DNA of 64,000 nt. Origin: Eutypella sp. D-1 (taxonomy: Eukaryota > Ascomycota > Sordariomycetes > Xylariales > Diatrypaceae). The stretch's first letter is position 1, and each line of letters opens with the position of its first letter. Location of the stretch: the NCBI GenBank assembly GCA_023313575.1, contig JAJTTP010000001.1, positions 2,232,001 to 2,296,000 on the forward strand, read 5' to 3'. The notes under the pieces were generated by a model. The model saw nothing but the letters and a program-made list of their open reading frames with translations. It did not search any database and was not told the DNA's origin. Of this stretch, positions 49,501 through 62,953 are shown piece by piece. The translations under genes and the position numbers were made by a program.

Positions 49501-52424
49501 GAAAGCTTCAGCTTCTTTTCACCTGAATAATAAGACCGCATCGAGCGAACCAGCTATGCATGCAGAATGGCCTGACTGTTTGAAATGGCCACATAAGCCC
49601 TCGGGGTATATCAGGCTTCATGGGGCCGAACCTCAACAGCTATCATGCAGCAGACCTTTCCCGTTACTCGGAGTACATACGTTAATTACCCCCGCGAGAC
49701 GGCAGTTTCAGGTCAAGATCGGAGTAGAGGGATCAGCAGGAACTGGCCCGAGTCGTCGCCCGTATGAGAGAGCAGATGTATAGTTGATATCGGGGGATGG
49801 GATGTTGAGGGTCACTGCTTCCTAGATAACTGTTCGCGCCGTTTACTCTTCCCAGAGACCCGAAACCGGGAGTTCGTGAATTAAGCTCAAGACACAGGAC
49901 AGCAACGCCGCTTACGAGTGTGCGGGACCTCGGAATTCACGCATGATGGGGTCTCTGAGCTGAAAGCCCCGTCGTTTCGCGGCTCCCGCATGACCTCTTA
50001 GCGCAGCCGCAGCTCCAGAGGGGGGCCACCAGGGCTGGCCGCGGTAATTTGCGGGGTACAATACTTGCTCAAAGCAAGGTAAGGCGGCCCAAGGGACGGG
50101 CACGAGATGACCCGTTTGACGCAAGGAGCCGAGTATGCGGGTAGGCAGCCTGCCGACGGTTCATGGCAACCTGCACACGGAAGGAGATTTCCTCTGGTCA
50201 ATTGGTAGCTACGGGTTCACACAACCGGCAGGAAGAATGAGGATGTGGGGATTACTATAAAGCCCGGGGGTGCCACGCGTTTGAGGGAGGTAGGGAGGCC
50301 CTCAGGGTTTCCCAACTACGTAGGACCCTGAACGAACTGGTCTCTGCCTATGGACGGCTCGGACGAGGGAGATCTCGGGGATAGCGGCAAAGACCAGCAG
50401 GCCGGCAAGTCGGCACGCCTGGCACACCGTTGAGAGTTAGGGTGGGAAGAGAGCGTGATTGGGTTGTGAACTAGATAACTAACTAGCTACCAAGACCAAG
50501 GTCTGCTGCGCGATCCGCCCGAGGCTGAGGATCTTCGTCGCGTAGCCTTGGCTGTCTGCCTTCGGGGCTTTTCTTTTTTTGGCAACCGGGGACAACCGGC
50601 TCTCGACGCGACCTTATGACTAGCTAGAGAGGAGCGCGACACGAGGGGAGAGAAGGGTCCAAATGCGTTACGTATGTAGAACAGTATGTATGTACATAGT
50701 AGGCACGTATAGTAACTAGTCACGAGAAATCATGCATGTTGAGATGGGACGGCACAACGGTATTTCCAAGAAATCCTTCAGCTGGGTGGCGCAACGGTGG
50801 GGGAACAAGGGGTCGAGGACGAGGAGGGGTATCTTGCAACGCACGCAGACAGGTAGGGACTGCGAAGTCCGTGGTGAGTGGTTCTAGACTTACGTTGACG
50901 TTTCTTATATGAGCGTGTTATAGGGGGGGGGGGGGGGCGAGGCGCGTACGCACATCTATCGTTAACTGGAATAGTCTGAATAGTGTAACTACATACAGGA
51001 TCTTGTTACATAGGTATTATGTAGAGCTAGTGGCCGGCCCTCCAGTTAGACTATTCACGGGTTAGGGTTATGGGGTTCGGGTAGTCCATGGAACCTATAT
51101 ATGCAGTGGATGCAGCGCGTGCTCATCCGGCGTCGTCACTTGGCCCGTGATTGCAGTAGCCTCGTTGTTAGTTTGTCACTTAAGTGATAGTTGGTAAATA
51201 TTAGCTTCCGCGGCATCTTATACGTATGGACTTTGGTGGCTTGCCTGCCTATCAAGCTATATTGTTACTATCTCGGCTTAGTTCTACTGCGATAGGCCTT
51301 ATAGGAGTATAGTAGTTGAGTAGGGGCCTTTCTATCTATCCGACGCAGCATTTCATTATTAACTTGCATTCTCAGTTGCATCTTGAGTAGTGAGGAAGGT
51401 ATTGTATGTAGACCCGTGATTCATGATTGGTCCCGTAGCTGAGCGACAGGGCCTGTCCAACTTGCCATATCCCAGTCTAGGACTTTCATCGGATCTATGC
51501 ACTGGGCGAGAATACCCTCGCTTGGAGGTAAGCATTACGTGAGTTGTGCCGCCCGGTTTTGAATTGACGTACCCTGCTACATAGGCGTGCCTACCACATA
51601 ACATGCATCATTGCCACGGGCAGCCATCGACCATTTATAATCAAAGCCTCTGGTATGTCCAGCAGCCAGCCCGCCGGCCCATGTAGGCAGGAGTGCGCCG
51701 CGAAAGCCAGTCCAGGCCAAACTATGGCTCTCGCTACTCTGCACCGACACAGTACCTGATCACCGTCTCCAACTACCACGACGGTGAGGTCTATCATGAC
51801 GACCCAAGTATGGTAATATGAAGACGATCGATCGAGATATGTAGGTATTTAGAGCGAACGCCCGTTGCATGTCTGGGCGCTGCACGTATCGCGGGGAGGA
51901 CATCATGACCACTATATCGGATGCTTCTAATTGTAGTAGTGGCGAGACTGACAGGGTTGCTGGCATCAGTTGCTGGGTGTTGTAAGGGAAATACCACCTT
52001 TTGGCACCACCACCATCACCACCTCTTCCTCATGAGGTAGTTTCGTAGTTATATATATATATGCACGAAAATATACCTCATACCGTAGTGGCTAGCCTGG
52101 TAAAGGCTTGCTGGATAGATGCAGCAGCGTGCGCGCCTACATAGTATGCAATAAGTGTGTATGTGGCTAGTGACTAGCTAACTACTGTAGATAGGATCAT
52201 GACTTGCACTTCATGCCGGTCGGTTCGATCGGATGTGATGAGGGGGTTAGTTGACTACACGGCCGATTTGATGGAGCTGTGGATATACATAAAGCCAAAG
52301 AGACAACTACTGTGTGGGCAGACAGGGCAATGCAGATAACTAGATGGAAGTAAGTTACGGCCATTAAGGGCTGGCTATAAGGGAGCTCGTGGCCCAAGGC
52401 CCGCAGTCCCGCGCGCCAGCCCCT

Positions 52425-52453
52425 TCTTCTTCTTCTTCTTCTTCTTCTTCTTC
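52425..52453. repeat. (TTC)n trinucleotide microsatellite
   Basis: About nine uninterrupted CTT/TTC units occur in DNA with no supported gene. It is a standard simple repeat. Confidence 0.85.
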
Positions 52454-55059
52454 TATTTCTTACTCTCTTCCGTCGCCGATCGGCTTTGTCACCCCATTGA
52501 CGTTCTAAAGAATGTGTGATTCTCGTCGCTGGCCGCGACTGGCCAGTCCTCGCTGACGGACGGAACTGCAGAGAAGGGCGAGGGCGAGGAGCAAGGGTTA
52601 GACGCGCGGGGCCCAAGGGGATTGGCCGACGCTGCATATGCCCGCATAACGCTGCTGCAGCCGACTGGGCGGGGCTGTGGCCGTTGCATTGGCGCTGTTG
52701 CGCTCAGAAGCACAGAGGTTGAGAGGTATGGTGGCTCTGGGTGGAGGGAAGGGATAGGATAAGAGGGATGAGCAAGTTGGGGAAAAGAGCGGACCGGGAA
52801 AAAGAGAGGGGAGGGATCTAACTAGGTCTTGCTAGTACGGCGGGTAGATAAGTTGCGTTATTAGGATGGTGGGCAGCTGGTGTGATGATGGTGGTGTTGT
52901 GGCCGCGGTCATGATCTCATGAAATGCGCGACAGTCCTCTCACCGTTCATTTAGAATGGTTCGAATATCGTCCCATGCCAGCCAAAGCAAGCAGGACCCT
53001 GTCAACCTTTTGAGGGGTTGAGAGCGCAGTTTGGTAGTGAATCAACACATTCTTCATCCTACCTTGGAGGGGATCATGGGGTGGTCATCCTCGGCCGGCT
53101 GCTTGTTGTATGCGAAGTAGAAGTCAAAAGTGGCCACGGGGGTCCTGGGGTCCTGGGGTCCTTGAATCGACGAATCTAAGCATCGATTTGCAGGCTCGTT
53201 GGTATGTCGGCGAGCAACTTTGCTCGAGTTTCGTCTTTTCGTCTCGTTCGGTAGCCAGCAGCAGATGAGCTTAGCTGGGTAGTATGAGTTAGGGGCGATG
53301 CCTCGATCAAGACATGGCCATGCCTAGGCCCGGTGAAATGAAACGGGTTATATGGCCCAGCACAGCTTTCTGTCCCTGGTGGCTAACACTTTATAGGAAA
53401 CTTCGATAATATATCTTGGAACAGATACCACGATATCGCATGATGTCGGCGGGTAGGCGACTCCGAGGTGGGTTGGTGGGAAGCAGGGACGGACGGGCGT
53501 AGATTTCACGCCCCTCATCCCTTTACTGATAGGTGCTATCTTCATTGGACCCCGTATATCATGAGCTTATCATGGTACGTTATCCGGACGAGATTTAAGC
53601 CATCGACGAACTGACAGACTACTGCTGTTCACTGAATTCCGGGGTAGTCCCTACGAATGGGTGATAGGTCCCAAATAAAAGTCCCTGTGATAGTTCTCGT
53701 AGAACGACTAAGTAAGGTAGATAAAGAGGACTGTACTTAGCTAAATTTGCTGTAAGCAAGGGGGTAAACCTTATTAGAAGTGCGGAGTGATACTTCATGG
53801 ATATATATGTACGGTAACCACCTGGGCAGGTATGTCAAGTTAGGTACGACAACTCGCAAAGAATTCCGGGGATGCGAAGACAACGACTAAGTTACATATA
53901 CACCCATGATGTTGTTAAGCTGACTTAAGAAATTACAAGTTGGAAGTATATACCTAATTAAGTACTGGTTGACTGGTTAGAAGAACCGAGTTTCATAGGT
54001 AGCGTCATTCCCGACTAATAGGTCTAGACATTAAAAATGCGAGTATAAAACTAAGAATTCCTAAGCTGATAAAGTTCTTGTCTCATTATGTTATGCGAGG
54101 CAACTTTGAAACGTTAAATACACCTTTAATCGGGTAAGTAAAAACAATCACCTGAGCTTACTTTGAGTGGATTGTACATTGGATTGGCCATCGTCATTGA
54201 CAGTTGAGAAACATTTACGGACGAGGTGATGTTCCAAGATACAACTTTATATGCTTATGTATATATCTGTATATATTCCAATGTCGATAGGGTTAGTTAG
54301 CAAGTTAGGTAGTTCAAGGTAGTTGATTTATTAAGTTGTTTTGTTTAGTCCCCGATGGGTTGATTTGTTTCATCTTGATACCTTTCTTATTAGATTTGTT
54401 TAAATATCGGGTATAGTAGGTATACATAGCACGATATAAAGATGATATACCAACCCTAGCAAGTTATTAGAAGCCGCAGAAGCCGGTATCTATCGCACCG
54501 GCACACATGAAGAAAGTGTGTGGATTTATGACGGATATTACGGATATTGCGGTAGTTTTGTATATACCTTCCCAATCCAAATAAGTAAACGTAGTGGACG
54601 TAGTAGAAGATGGCAGGTAAGATGTTAGGCAAATGTAAGGACGTAGCCTAAGCAACGCAGATTTAGCACATGTCATAACGGATGGGAGGGGGGTATGCCG
54701 TAAGGGGGGATTTGGAGAAGCTTGGAATCTGGGAAATCTAGGGACAAAAAAGGTATGATACACTGCAGGTAGACCTGGTCTTGTTTATGTTGATACACCT
54801 CGCGTTGTTTATCCAGGTTGCTGTTGCTATTGTTAAGTATCGTGTATACTGCCGTACGTACTTATCCGGTCTGCCGGTAGGTGTGTTCGTCTGTTGTTGC
54901 CAATCAATTTATTACCTAACCACTACCAAAGTACACGGCTACCTGATATAGGTATACAAGTTGCCAACCTTGGAAGTTACGTTCTAATAAGAGGGACATG
55001 TCTCTTCTAATCTACCTAAGTATTTTCTGTTCTTTTTGATTTACATCTGACAATTATAT

Positions 55060-55690
55060 ACACCTACCTAGGTATGTCCACGGGTAGAAGATATCCAAGC
55101 ATGAGTCCTAAGTATACGCATACTAGCGCTGGAGACATTTACGTAGATGCCATCCATAGATGCAATAAATGCTGATAGGATAGGATTACCTAAAACTTAT
55201 CCTGCTGCATGTGGTGATTGGGACATCGTATGCACCACCAACCTATTCGGCTCTAGGTACCTACCATGTAAGCCCTAGGTAAGGGCTACCGCCTTACATA
55301 GAACATCCATGGGTGAGAACCACCCAACTCTTAACCTAAGGTTTAACCAGAGGTAGGCAGGTTCTACATAAGGGTCGGACCTACCTGTATACTACTTATG
55401 TACTCCATACCTAGGTAGTTGTAGTATATGTGAAGTATGCACGCACATACGCACGTACGCATGCACACGCACATACCTACATAGGTACCTGGATAGGTAC
55501 TAGACTGTGATATTACCTACCTACATGTAGGTAGTATCTACTAAAGTCTACCTACCTTGGGTAGGTACATACGACCTCACGAGGTCGGGACTACCCCGTG
55601 GAAGTACCTGGGTGCCATGAACCAAACCAACCATGTACCTCGGAACCTTGAAGGTACCTAGGTAACCTATTCGGGGCTAACCATCCATCC
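55060..55690. repeat. Cluster of CCTAGG palindromes and GTAGGTAC repeats
   Basis: Within ~630 bp there are many copies of ACCTAGGT, TACCTACC and GGTAGGTA on both strands (for example near 55064-55073, 55409-55418, 55484-55497, 55515-55535, 55545-55568 and 55653-55665). The same words occur in other intergenic parts of the window but appear absent from the coding exons. Confidence 0.7.
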
Positions 55691-56837
55691 ACCACACCAC
55701 CACACCACCACACCACCTGAGGACCTATCAGAATTGATAAAAATCACCCGGGCTGGACCTCTATGTACCTACCTCCATGGATACACCCGATACCTACTAA
55801 AGTGCACCTGGGAGCATGGATGATTGATACAGCTACATACCTCTAGAGATAGTGGATCAGACCAGACTACCAAACTTTAGGTAACTAACTACCAACAACC
55901 TTGAAGTCACTAATTTTCTTGTTGTTAGACCTCCAAATTTACTGATGACTGATGACTGATGACTGCCAAAACTGCCAAACTGCCAACGGCTTTAGATGTT
56001 CCCTCTACACACCAACTGGGCAGTCTATAACCAACTCGTGGACCAGTTTATAGACTACAGGGCTACTGGACTACTTACTTCATACTACACTGGATTATTG
56101 TATTACTTCGAGAACTGCTGAACTTCATAGAGAGTCCTCCGGCTCGTCTTCACATTCACCATATCCACTTGGCTTTTTTTTTTTTTTTCTCGTCTTTCAT
56201 CTTCGAGGCAATTGCCCCTCCAATACCATTACCCCCATTTACCTACCCATTTAGAAGTGTCCCACTCAAACCAACTTGCATCGTCCATTCATTCATCATC
56301 ATTTGCTTGAATGGGCCCTGGGGTTCTCGTTCTCGTCTGCTCTCCAGCCATCTCCTTATGACAATTCATGCTTAAGAGCTGAGAGAGAGAGAGTTCTTTG
56401 TCAATATAATAAATTCAGATCGGCAGCGTCCACAGGTTTCCCCGCCTCCCACCACCCACCACAGCCACCGACCACGATACCTACAAAATTCGCCTATTAC
56501 GTCTCTTACGTCCCTTACGCCTCTTCCGCCTCTTCAAGGGCATCTCTCAAAGAAACGACGTGATACCTTTCTATTTATCGATGTGGGCTCAAGAAGCCTG
56601 AAGAAGCTTGACTGACTTCCTCACTGACTTCTTCCACTGGCTGTCTTCCACTGGCTGTCTTCCACCGACTGATCACCTGAAATCCCCTCGCCTCTTCGCC
56701 CGCTCCGCCAATCCATCGAACCCGTTGTTGTCGTATCCATTCAAAACATCTTTATCCTTGTTCCTACCCCTCTCCCCTCGTCGGCGTCGTCGTTGTCGTC
56801 GAGTTGACATCGGATTGGACAAAAGTTCGAATTCAGT

Positions 56838-57137
56838 CATGTCTCGGGTTCTTGCAAGCAACTGACTCTGGCTTTCGGCCAGACAACCTGGCTTTGCATA
56901 TGCTCAATCAACCCTGACTGCAAGAATCGACGATCGACAATCGACTTCCCTCTCAATTCAAACTCAACGCCTCCCGTCACCTGCTTGACCACCTTCCCGT
57001 CTAGGTCCCGTCCAAGTCCCGCCCAGGTCCTGTCCAGGTGCATGCATTTGTACCTTCGTTCGCCAATCTCGTATACTCGCCACACGACAATCCGTCCTAG
57101 GCCAGAGCTCCATGCCCGCCTCCCGTATACTAAGTGA
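56838..57137 (+). promoter_or_regulatory. Upstream ORFs in the leader of the RIM15-like gene
   Basis: Short ATG-initiated frames lie in the ~350 bp before the main start: 56838-56864 (8 codons plus stop), 56900-56917 (5 codons plus stop) and 57042-57137 (31 codons plus stop, ending 54 bp upstream). Another ATG near 57111 opens a frame that overlaps the main start. If these bases are in the mRNA, they could restrain translation of the kinase. The transcription start is not known, and a leader intron cannot be excluded. Confidence 0.4.
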
Positions 57138-57191
57138 CGCTTCGAATTCCTCGAATCTCCCCTCGAATTTCCCCTCCTCCCCCCGCCCAAC

Positions 57192-60100
57192 ATGGCCAAC
57201 ATGGCCAACATGGAACACGACCCAAATCGACTGGCTCCGCCTGCCCTCAGCTCTCTCCGAGCCCAGGCTGCTGGCAGTGCTATGACACGGTCGTTGAGTG
57301 AAGACATTAGGGAACAGCGGGAGGACCTGCGTGAGGCTGCCGAACAGACCCTTAATGTCATCGTTGACCTGAGTCTTGACGGTTTAATTAGATGGGTCAG
57401 CCCTTCCTGGGTCGACCTCATCGGTACCCAACCTGATGCCGTTCAGGGAACTCCCATCATTGATCTTGTCGTCGGCGAGGACAAGGCAGTCTTTGCCGAC
57501 GCTATCGATTCCATGAAGAAAGATGACTCCCATAGCCAGTTTTTTCGTTTTACTATCTATGTGGGGCCATTGTCCAAGTTGCTCAAACTAGACAGCATCA
57601 AAGAAGACTCCGGTCAGGATGAGGCGGATTCTCCTCCTACGGTTGAGCTTGAGGCGCAAGGTATTATGGTTTATGATCGTACTACCGGTGGCGAGAGTCA
57701 TGTAAGATGAAATGCACATGTTCAATGCTTTATGCCTGGTGAACCAGCTAACCGTCAATATAGACCATGTGGATGATTAGGCCATGGATCGCCCCTCGCG
57801 AGATCAAAATTGATCTTCCTCCTCTCATTGTCGACTCGCTGGGGTCTGGCGCGGAAATCCTTGCCAGCTATCTCACCCAGTTAGCTGAATCGGGACAGGA
57901 GCATCCAGCAGATCTACCACCACCGCTTCCAGTCCTCTGCCGCATATGTGAACGTCAAATCCCACCGTGGTGGTTCGAGAAGCACACCGAACTGTGCCTC
58001 CAAGAACACCGCGCCGAAATGGATGTTCAGATGGCACAGGAAAGTCTCACTGAGCATCGACACGCCATAGTCAAAGTCCTCGATGCGCTAGAAGCACGGA
58101 AAAGCCGACCTCTCTCTGGCGACCTTAGTTCGTTGCCTGTCGCCGAGTACAAGGGGCTTCCTATAGGACCTACCTCGAGCAACTCTTCTCCAGGCGCTGC
58201 CTCTCCAACCCCTTCGTCAAGGGACCGGTCCACAGGATTTGGACATGGCCGTTCCCGATCATTCGCTGTCCGGCGTCCACAAGCCCGTATCGTAGAGCTC
58301 CTATTAGACCTCTGCGACACTGCTATAGAAATCAGCACCCCGACCATTAAGGAATCATCTCAGAACGCTGGCGAACTTAGGACCCAGTCGCCACAATCCG
58401 AATCTCGGATATCCCAGGTTATCCACTGGCAGTCTCCCAGTACTAATACGCTTGACCAAGAACAGGGCTTGGCAGTGCTGTGTGCAGATACAGAAAGAGT
58501 CTCCAAGGAGAAAGTCGAAACCGTCTTCCGCCATCGGAAAATCATCGAGTACGCGGAAAGGATTCGGATCGAATTCACTGTGATTGTACAAGATTGTATT
58601 GACGAAGCGCTACGTAAGGCAGCTCGGATCGCCGCGGGCCGTTTGAGTGATTCGACCGAGTCCGAAGGAGAAGACACAGAACAGCCAGAAGAAGAGACCC
58701 CGGTAGCTACAGATGATGCCGCCTCGACGACCAGCACACTCGAGGCGGCCTCGGAATTAACCCTTGCCTTGAAGAGCGCAGATCTAAGGGATGCGACTGA
58801 CTCGCGCTGTGCATCCTCCACGATTGGATCCACTAGGTCAAGCAGTCCAAGGGAATGCCCTACGCCGAAATCTCATCGCGAGGCTTTAAGCATCGCAGCA
58901 CAGAATCGGGAATCCCGCCGCGAGTCCGCAATCCTCGAGAGCGATACTGGTGACAGTGATTGTAGTGCAAGGTCGTCGTCCTTGGCATCTCGGCGGGTTC
59001 CTAGAACAGACTCGCCCATGTCTGAAGTCGGTGGTCTGCGACGTGGCACCAGTTCCCGGCAGCATCAACGGCGTAGTCTCATCTTGCCTGGGGCCTCATC
59101 GCCTCATCGCCAGGAATCGCCATCTAGGGGGGCCCAGCCGTCGTCTCCACTTCGTATTCACAAACCGCGTAACTTCGAAGGTATTGCCTCGCCGGAAGGC
59201 TCACCTATGCTTCCCCAGAGTGAGTTCAGCTCACCTGCGCCCATTCTGCACCACCGGCGACAGTCATCCGCAGCTATGTCGGAGTTTCCCATCCGGCCAC
59301 CGCCGTCGCCGCGTCTCCATGCTGCGAACCCTCCTCCCCAGGCTCGTGCAGTACCTCCATCAATCAAGGACTTTGAGATAATCAAACCGATTAGCAAGGG
59401 GGCTTTTGGAAGTGTTTACTTATCGAAGAAGAAGTCCACGGGCGAGTATTTTGCCATTAAAGTCTTAAAAAAGGCGGACATGGTAGCAAAAAATCAGGTC
59501 ACTAACGTTAAGGCGGAAAGGGCCATTATGATGTGGCAGGGCGAAAGCGATTTCGTGGCTAAGCTTTATTGGACGTTCTCCAGCAAAGATTACCTATATC
59601 TTGTCATGGAGTATTTGAACGGTGGCGATTGTGCTTCTCTGGTTAAGGTTCTTGGGGGTCTCCCAGAGGATTGGGTCAAGAAATACCTCGGAGAAGTGGT
59701 CCTTGGCGTCGAACACTTGCATGACAGAGGCATCATTCATCGGGATCTGAAGCCGGATAACCTACTAATCGATTCAAAGGGTCACCTAAAGCTAACTGAC
59801 TTCGGGTTGTCACGGATGGGTCTAATCGGGCGACAGAAACGAGCTCTTGATAGTGGGACCTCTGATCCCACTCCAGATCTCCTGAAGACTGGCCCGTTCG
59901 TTCGATCAGCTTCTATCACCTCGTCGCGGAGCACTTCTCTAGATCTTCATGGTGGTCACGCTTCTCCACACATGACCCCTGAGTATGGCCAAGGACAACA
60001 ACCATCGTACTTCAACCTTTCGCAAATGCAACCGGAACCCCGCCGTATCTCAGGCCACCGAAGCGATAGCGGTGGGAGCGAGACCCTTACGCAGATGCTA

Positions 60101-62953
60101 GGTAATTTTAGCCTTGGCGATGGGCCACAACCCCTACATCCAAGTCTCCGGTCGCCACGTGACGATGCAAGCGAAGTCGACGGTGCGGCGTCCCCAGACT
60201 TCCCGACTCTGCAACATACTAGTACGCAAAATAGCGAGTCTCACAGAAGCACCCCTCCCCAGACAAATATGATGCCTCCTCCGATGGCCCTATTTGACCC
60301 AGAGGACTCGAGTCGCAGATTTGTCGGAACTCCCGACTATCTAGCCCCAGAAACCATCAAAGGAGCCAAACAAGATGAGACAAGTGATTGGTGGTCTGTC
60401 GGGTGCATTTTATTCGAATTTCTCTATGGTTACCCCCCATTCCACGCTGGGGAGGCGGAACAAGTGTTTGAGAACATACTTGCTCGCGACATCCAATGGC
60501 CAGAAGAGGAAGATGACATGATATCTCCGGAGGCCAGAGATCTGATCAATAAGCTGCTCTGCATAGACCCCCAACAAAGGCTAGGCGCAAACCGTGACGA
60601 CAAGTTTGCTTCGGGAGGTGAGGAGATTAGGAATCACCCATGGTTTGAAGGGATAAATTGGGATACCTTGCTACAGGATGAAGCTCAGTTTGTGCCACAG
60701 CCCGAAAACCCTGAGGATACGGAATACTTTGACGCTCGTGGTGCTACTCTCCAGTCTTTCACTGAAGAGATAGAGGACCAAGCATCGCCTCCAGCAACCT
60801 CGACACCGGATTATCCCGATCGCCCTCACGATGCCCTATCACGTGTCCGTTCACAGGTACAAGTCAATCAGATTAAGCGCGGCCTCATGCCCCTCCACAT
60901 CCCTCCCCACATCCGTGAACTAAAAAGTCGGCGGCTAAGTGAGCCTGCTGCGTCTGACGACTTCGGTTCATTTGCCTTCAAGAACCTTTCGGTCCTTGAA
61001 AAGGCAAACAAAGATGTTATCCAACAGTTGAAGGCACAGGCCATGGCTGCGCAGAAGAGGTCCGGAATGAGCCCAGGGGGTGCGCACGATGCCACCTCAC
61101 CGAGCCCTGCGCTCGAGGGAAGCCCGGTCTTATCGATGCCGGTCCAAAAGAACTTATCCAATGCCAAGGCAACGGCTTCGCAGCGCCCTGCGTCACCGTC
61201 GGGAACTAGCCATGCTGCTTCTTCGCCAAGTCGCGCATCGCAGCCATCCTCGCCTCTTTTAGTCTCCTTCCATGCTGGGCAGGGAGAAGGCCGCCGCAAG
61301 GCCTCGAGCAACTCGTCCAATCTCTCTCAGCCATCGGTTGCCGGCTCGCTTCAACCGGGTAGTTTCTTCGATACCCAGAGGGTCAGTCCAAATCTGCAGA
61401 AAGCAGCAACGTCAGCTGCCGCCTCCCCAGTGAAAGGCAAAGCCGCGCCTCCACCGCTGTCTCTTGCCTCTCCACAGAAGACAGTTGCGTCGCCAAGGCA
61501 AACGAGCGGCTCTTCGACACGTTCACGATCGCTGACAGTAGGATCTCAGGAAGGGAGTCCGGGTGCTTCCGACCTTCTTGCGCATCATCGTAACCGCCGG
61601 AGTCAGGTGTTTGACATGTCCCCATCTTCTTCTGACAATGAAGGCGAGAGGGCAAATGCCTTACTCAAGGTTCAGCGGCGCCGCCAGTCTTCCAGGCGGA
61701 TGTCAGCTATTATGCTGGATAGCCCGACCTTCCGATCACTGGATGTATTGATTTGTGAGGACCATCCTGTTTCGCGGATCGTAATGGAGAAACTGCTCGA
61801 AAAACTGCGTTGCCGCACCATTTCGGCGTCTACCGGCTCGGATGCCGCCCGCTACGCGCTGAGCGAGATCAAATTCGACATCATCTTCACCGAGTTCAAG
61901 CTACCGGAGGTTAGTGGGACGGACGTGGCACGAATGGTACGCGAGGTCAAGAATGTGAACGCTCATACACCGATCGTTGCCATCACCGCCTATCTCAAAG
62001 AGCTACAGGCGCCTCATTATTTCGACTCGCTGATAGAGAAGCCCATAAGCTCGTCCAAGCTGATTGAGGTCTTATCTAATTTATGCCAATGGAAGCCACC
62101 AACGCCAGGTCAGAGTAGCTCAGTCTCACTAGCACAGCCAATCCTCTCTGGGCAGAGACACGGGAACGAACGCCACGACGATAGCCCTATGTCGGGCTCA
62201 TCTGGCTACGCTCAACACCCGGGAAGTAGTAGTTTCAGGGGCTCCAGCAGGGAAGATTCCATCAGTTCTAGTCTTTTTGGGGACTCGGAGTCGGCCACTA
62301 CGGATGACGTTTCCGTGATTCTCAGTCGCAAGACGACTGGCGAGTGGAATGAGTCTGGGCTCGGTATAAGTCCAGATAGCTCAGTAGCGGGAGAACCTGG
62401 TGTGTCTCAGAGGTTGCCGTCGCACCTCGTCTCGCAGCAGTCTGCCCCAGGACAGATGGAGCAGCCCAGGGTACCGATTCCCCGCCGTTCACTTGAGAAA
62501 TTGAAGTCGAGGCGTGATCACCTCGAAAAAAGGCGCGCCGAGGGCACCGATTCCGCGGACGACGAAGATGATGAACTAGGCGGCTCGCGGGAGCGGGACC
62601 GTCCCGTGCGGAGCAAGCCCCTGTTGCCTAGCTCAAGACTGGGGATTGAAATGATGAGGGCCAATAGCCATGATGGTCTGGGGGTGACATCGGACTCGGA
62701 ACCTGTCACGCAGACTGTCACCCCATCAAAGTACGGAGGAGCATCGCCTCTTCTGGGTCCTAGGTCGCCGTTGAAACATGAGTTCCACACACCGGAATCG
62801 TCGCCAGCAACGGAATTGAAGGTGCAAGAGGAGGACGCCGACGAGACACCACGGCCTTCGGAGACGAATGAGTTAACGGAGTTGTCGGCAGACGGGCCAA
62901 CACCGCGGCCAAAGGTGAAAACATCGGATACAGTAATCCAGGTGAAGGAGTGA
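57192..62953 (+). CDS. RIM15: RIM15-like serine/threonine kinase (PAS, zinc finger, AGC kinase, receiver)
   Basis: Two exons, 57192-57701 and 57764-62953, with a 62-bp intron (donor GTAAGA, acceptor TATAG), give 1899 residues. Domains in order: a PAS fold at ~50-110 (VIVDLSLDGLIRWVSPSWVD); a Cys-x2-Cys/His-x3-Cys finger near 229-248 (CRICERQIPPWWFEKHTELC); and an AGC-type kinase from ~707. The kinase has glycine loop SKGAFGSVY, FAIKVLKK, HRDLKPDN at ~829, DFG at ~849 and GTPDYLAPE at ~1025, with ~170 residues inserted between DFG and APE. A receiver-like domain follows at ~1496-1605 (LDVLICEDHPVSR, VAITAY, IEKPIS), where the expected phospho-Asp is Glu (~1547, FTEFKLP). This layout matches RIM15/cek1 kinases, which act downstream of TOR and PKA in quiescence, stress and development. 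The tail after the receiver is disordered and acidic. Confidence 0.95.

Larger units (their letters stand above)
46575..57191. other. Gene-poor stretch (10.6 kb) with palindromic microrepeats
   Basis: No exon or RNA gene was recognised. The stretch is rich in CCTAGG-centred palindromes and TAGGTAGGTA runs, especially 47330-47470 and 55060-55690. It also holds microsatellites: (TTC)n at 52425-52453, a G run at 50923-50938, three TCCTGGGG units near 53143-53162, CCACA units at about 55690-55720, and CTGATGA units at 55942-55967. The largest frame (48460-48927, minus) has no family similarity. The right-hand kilobase is the promoter and leader of the RIM15-like gene. Confidence 0.5.
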
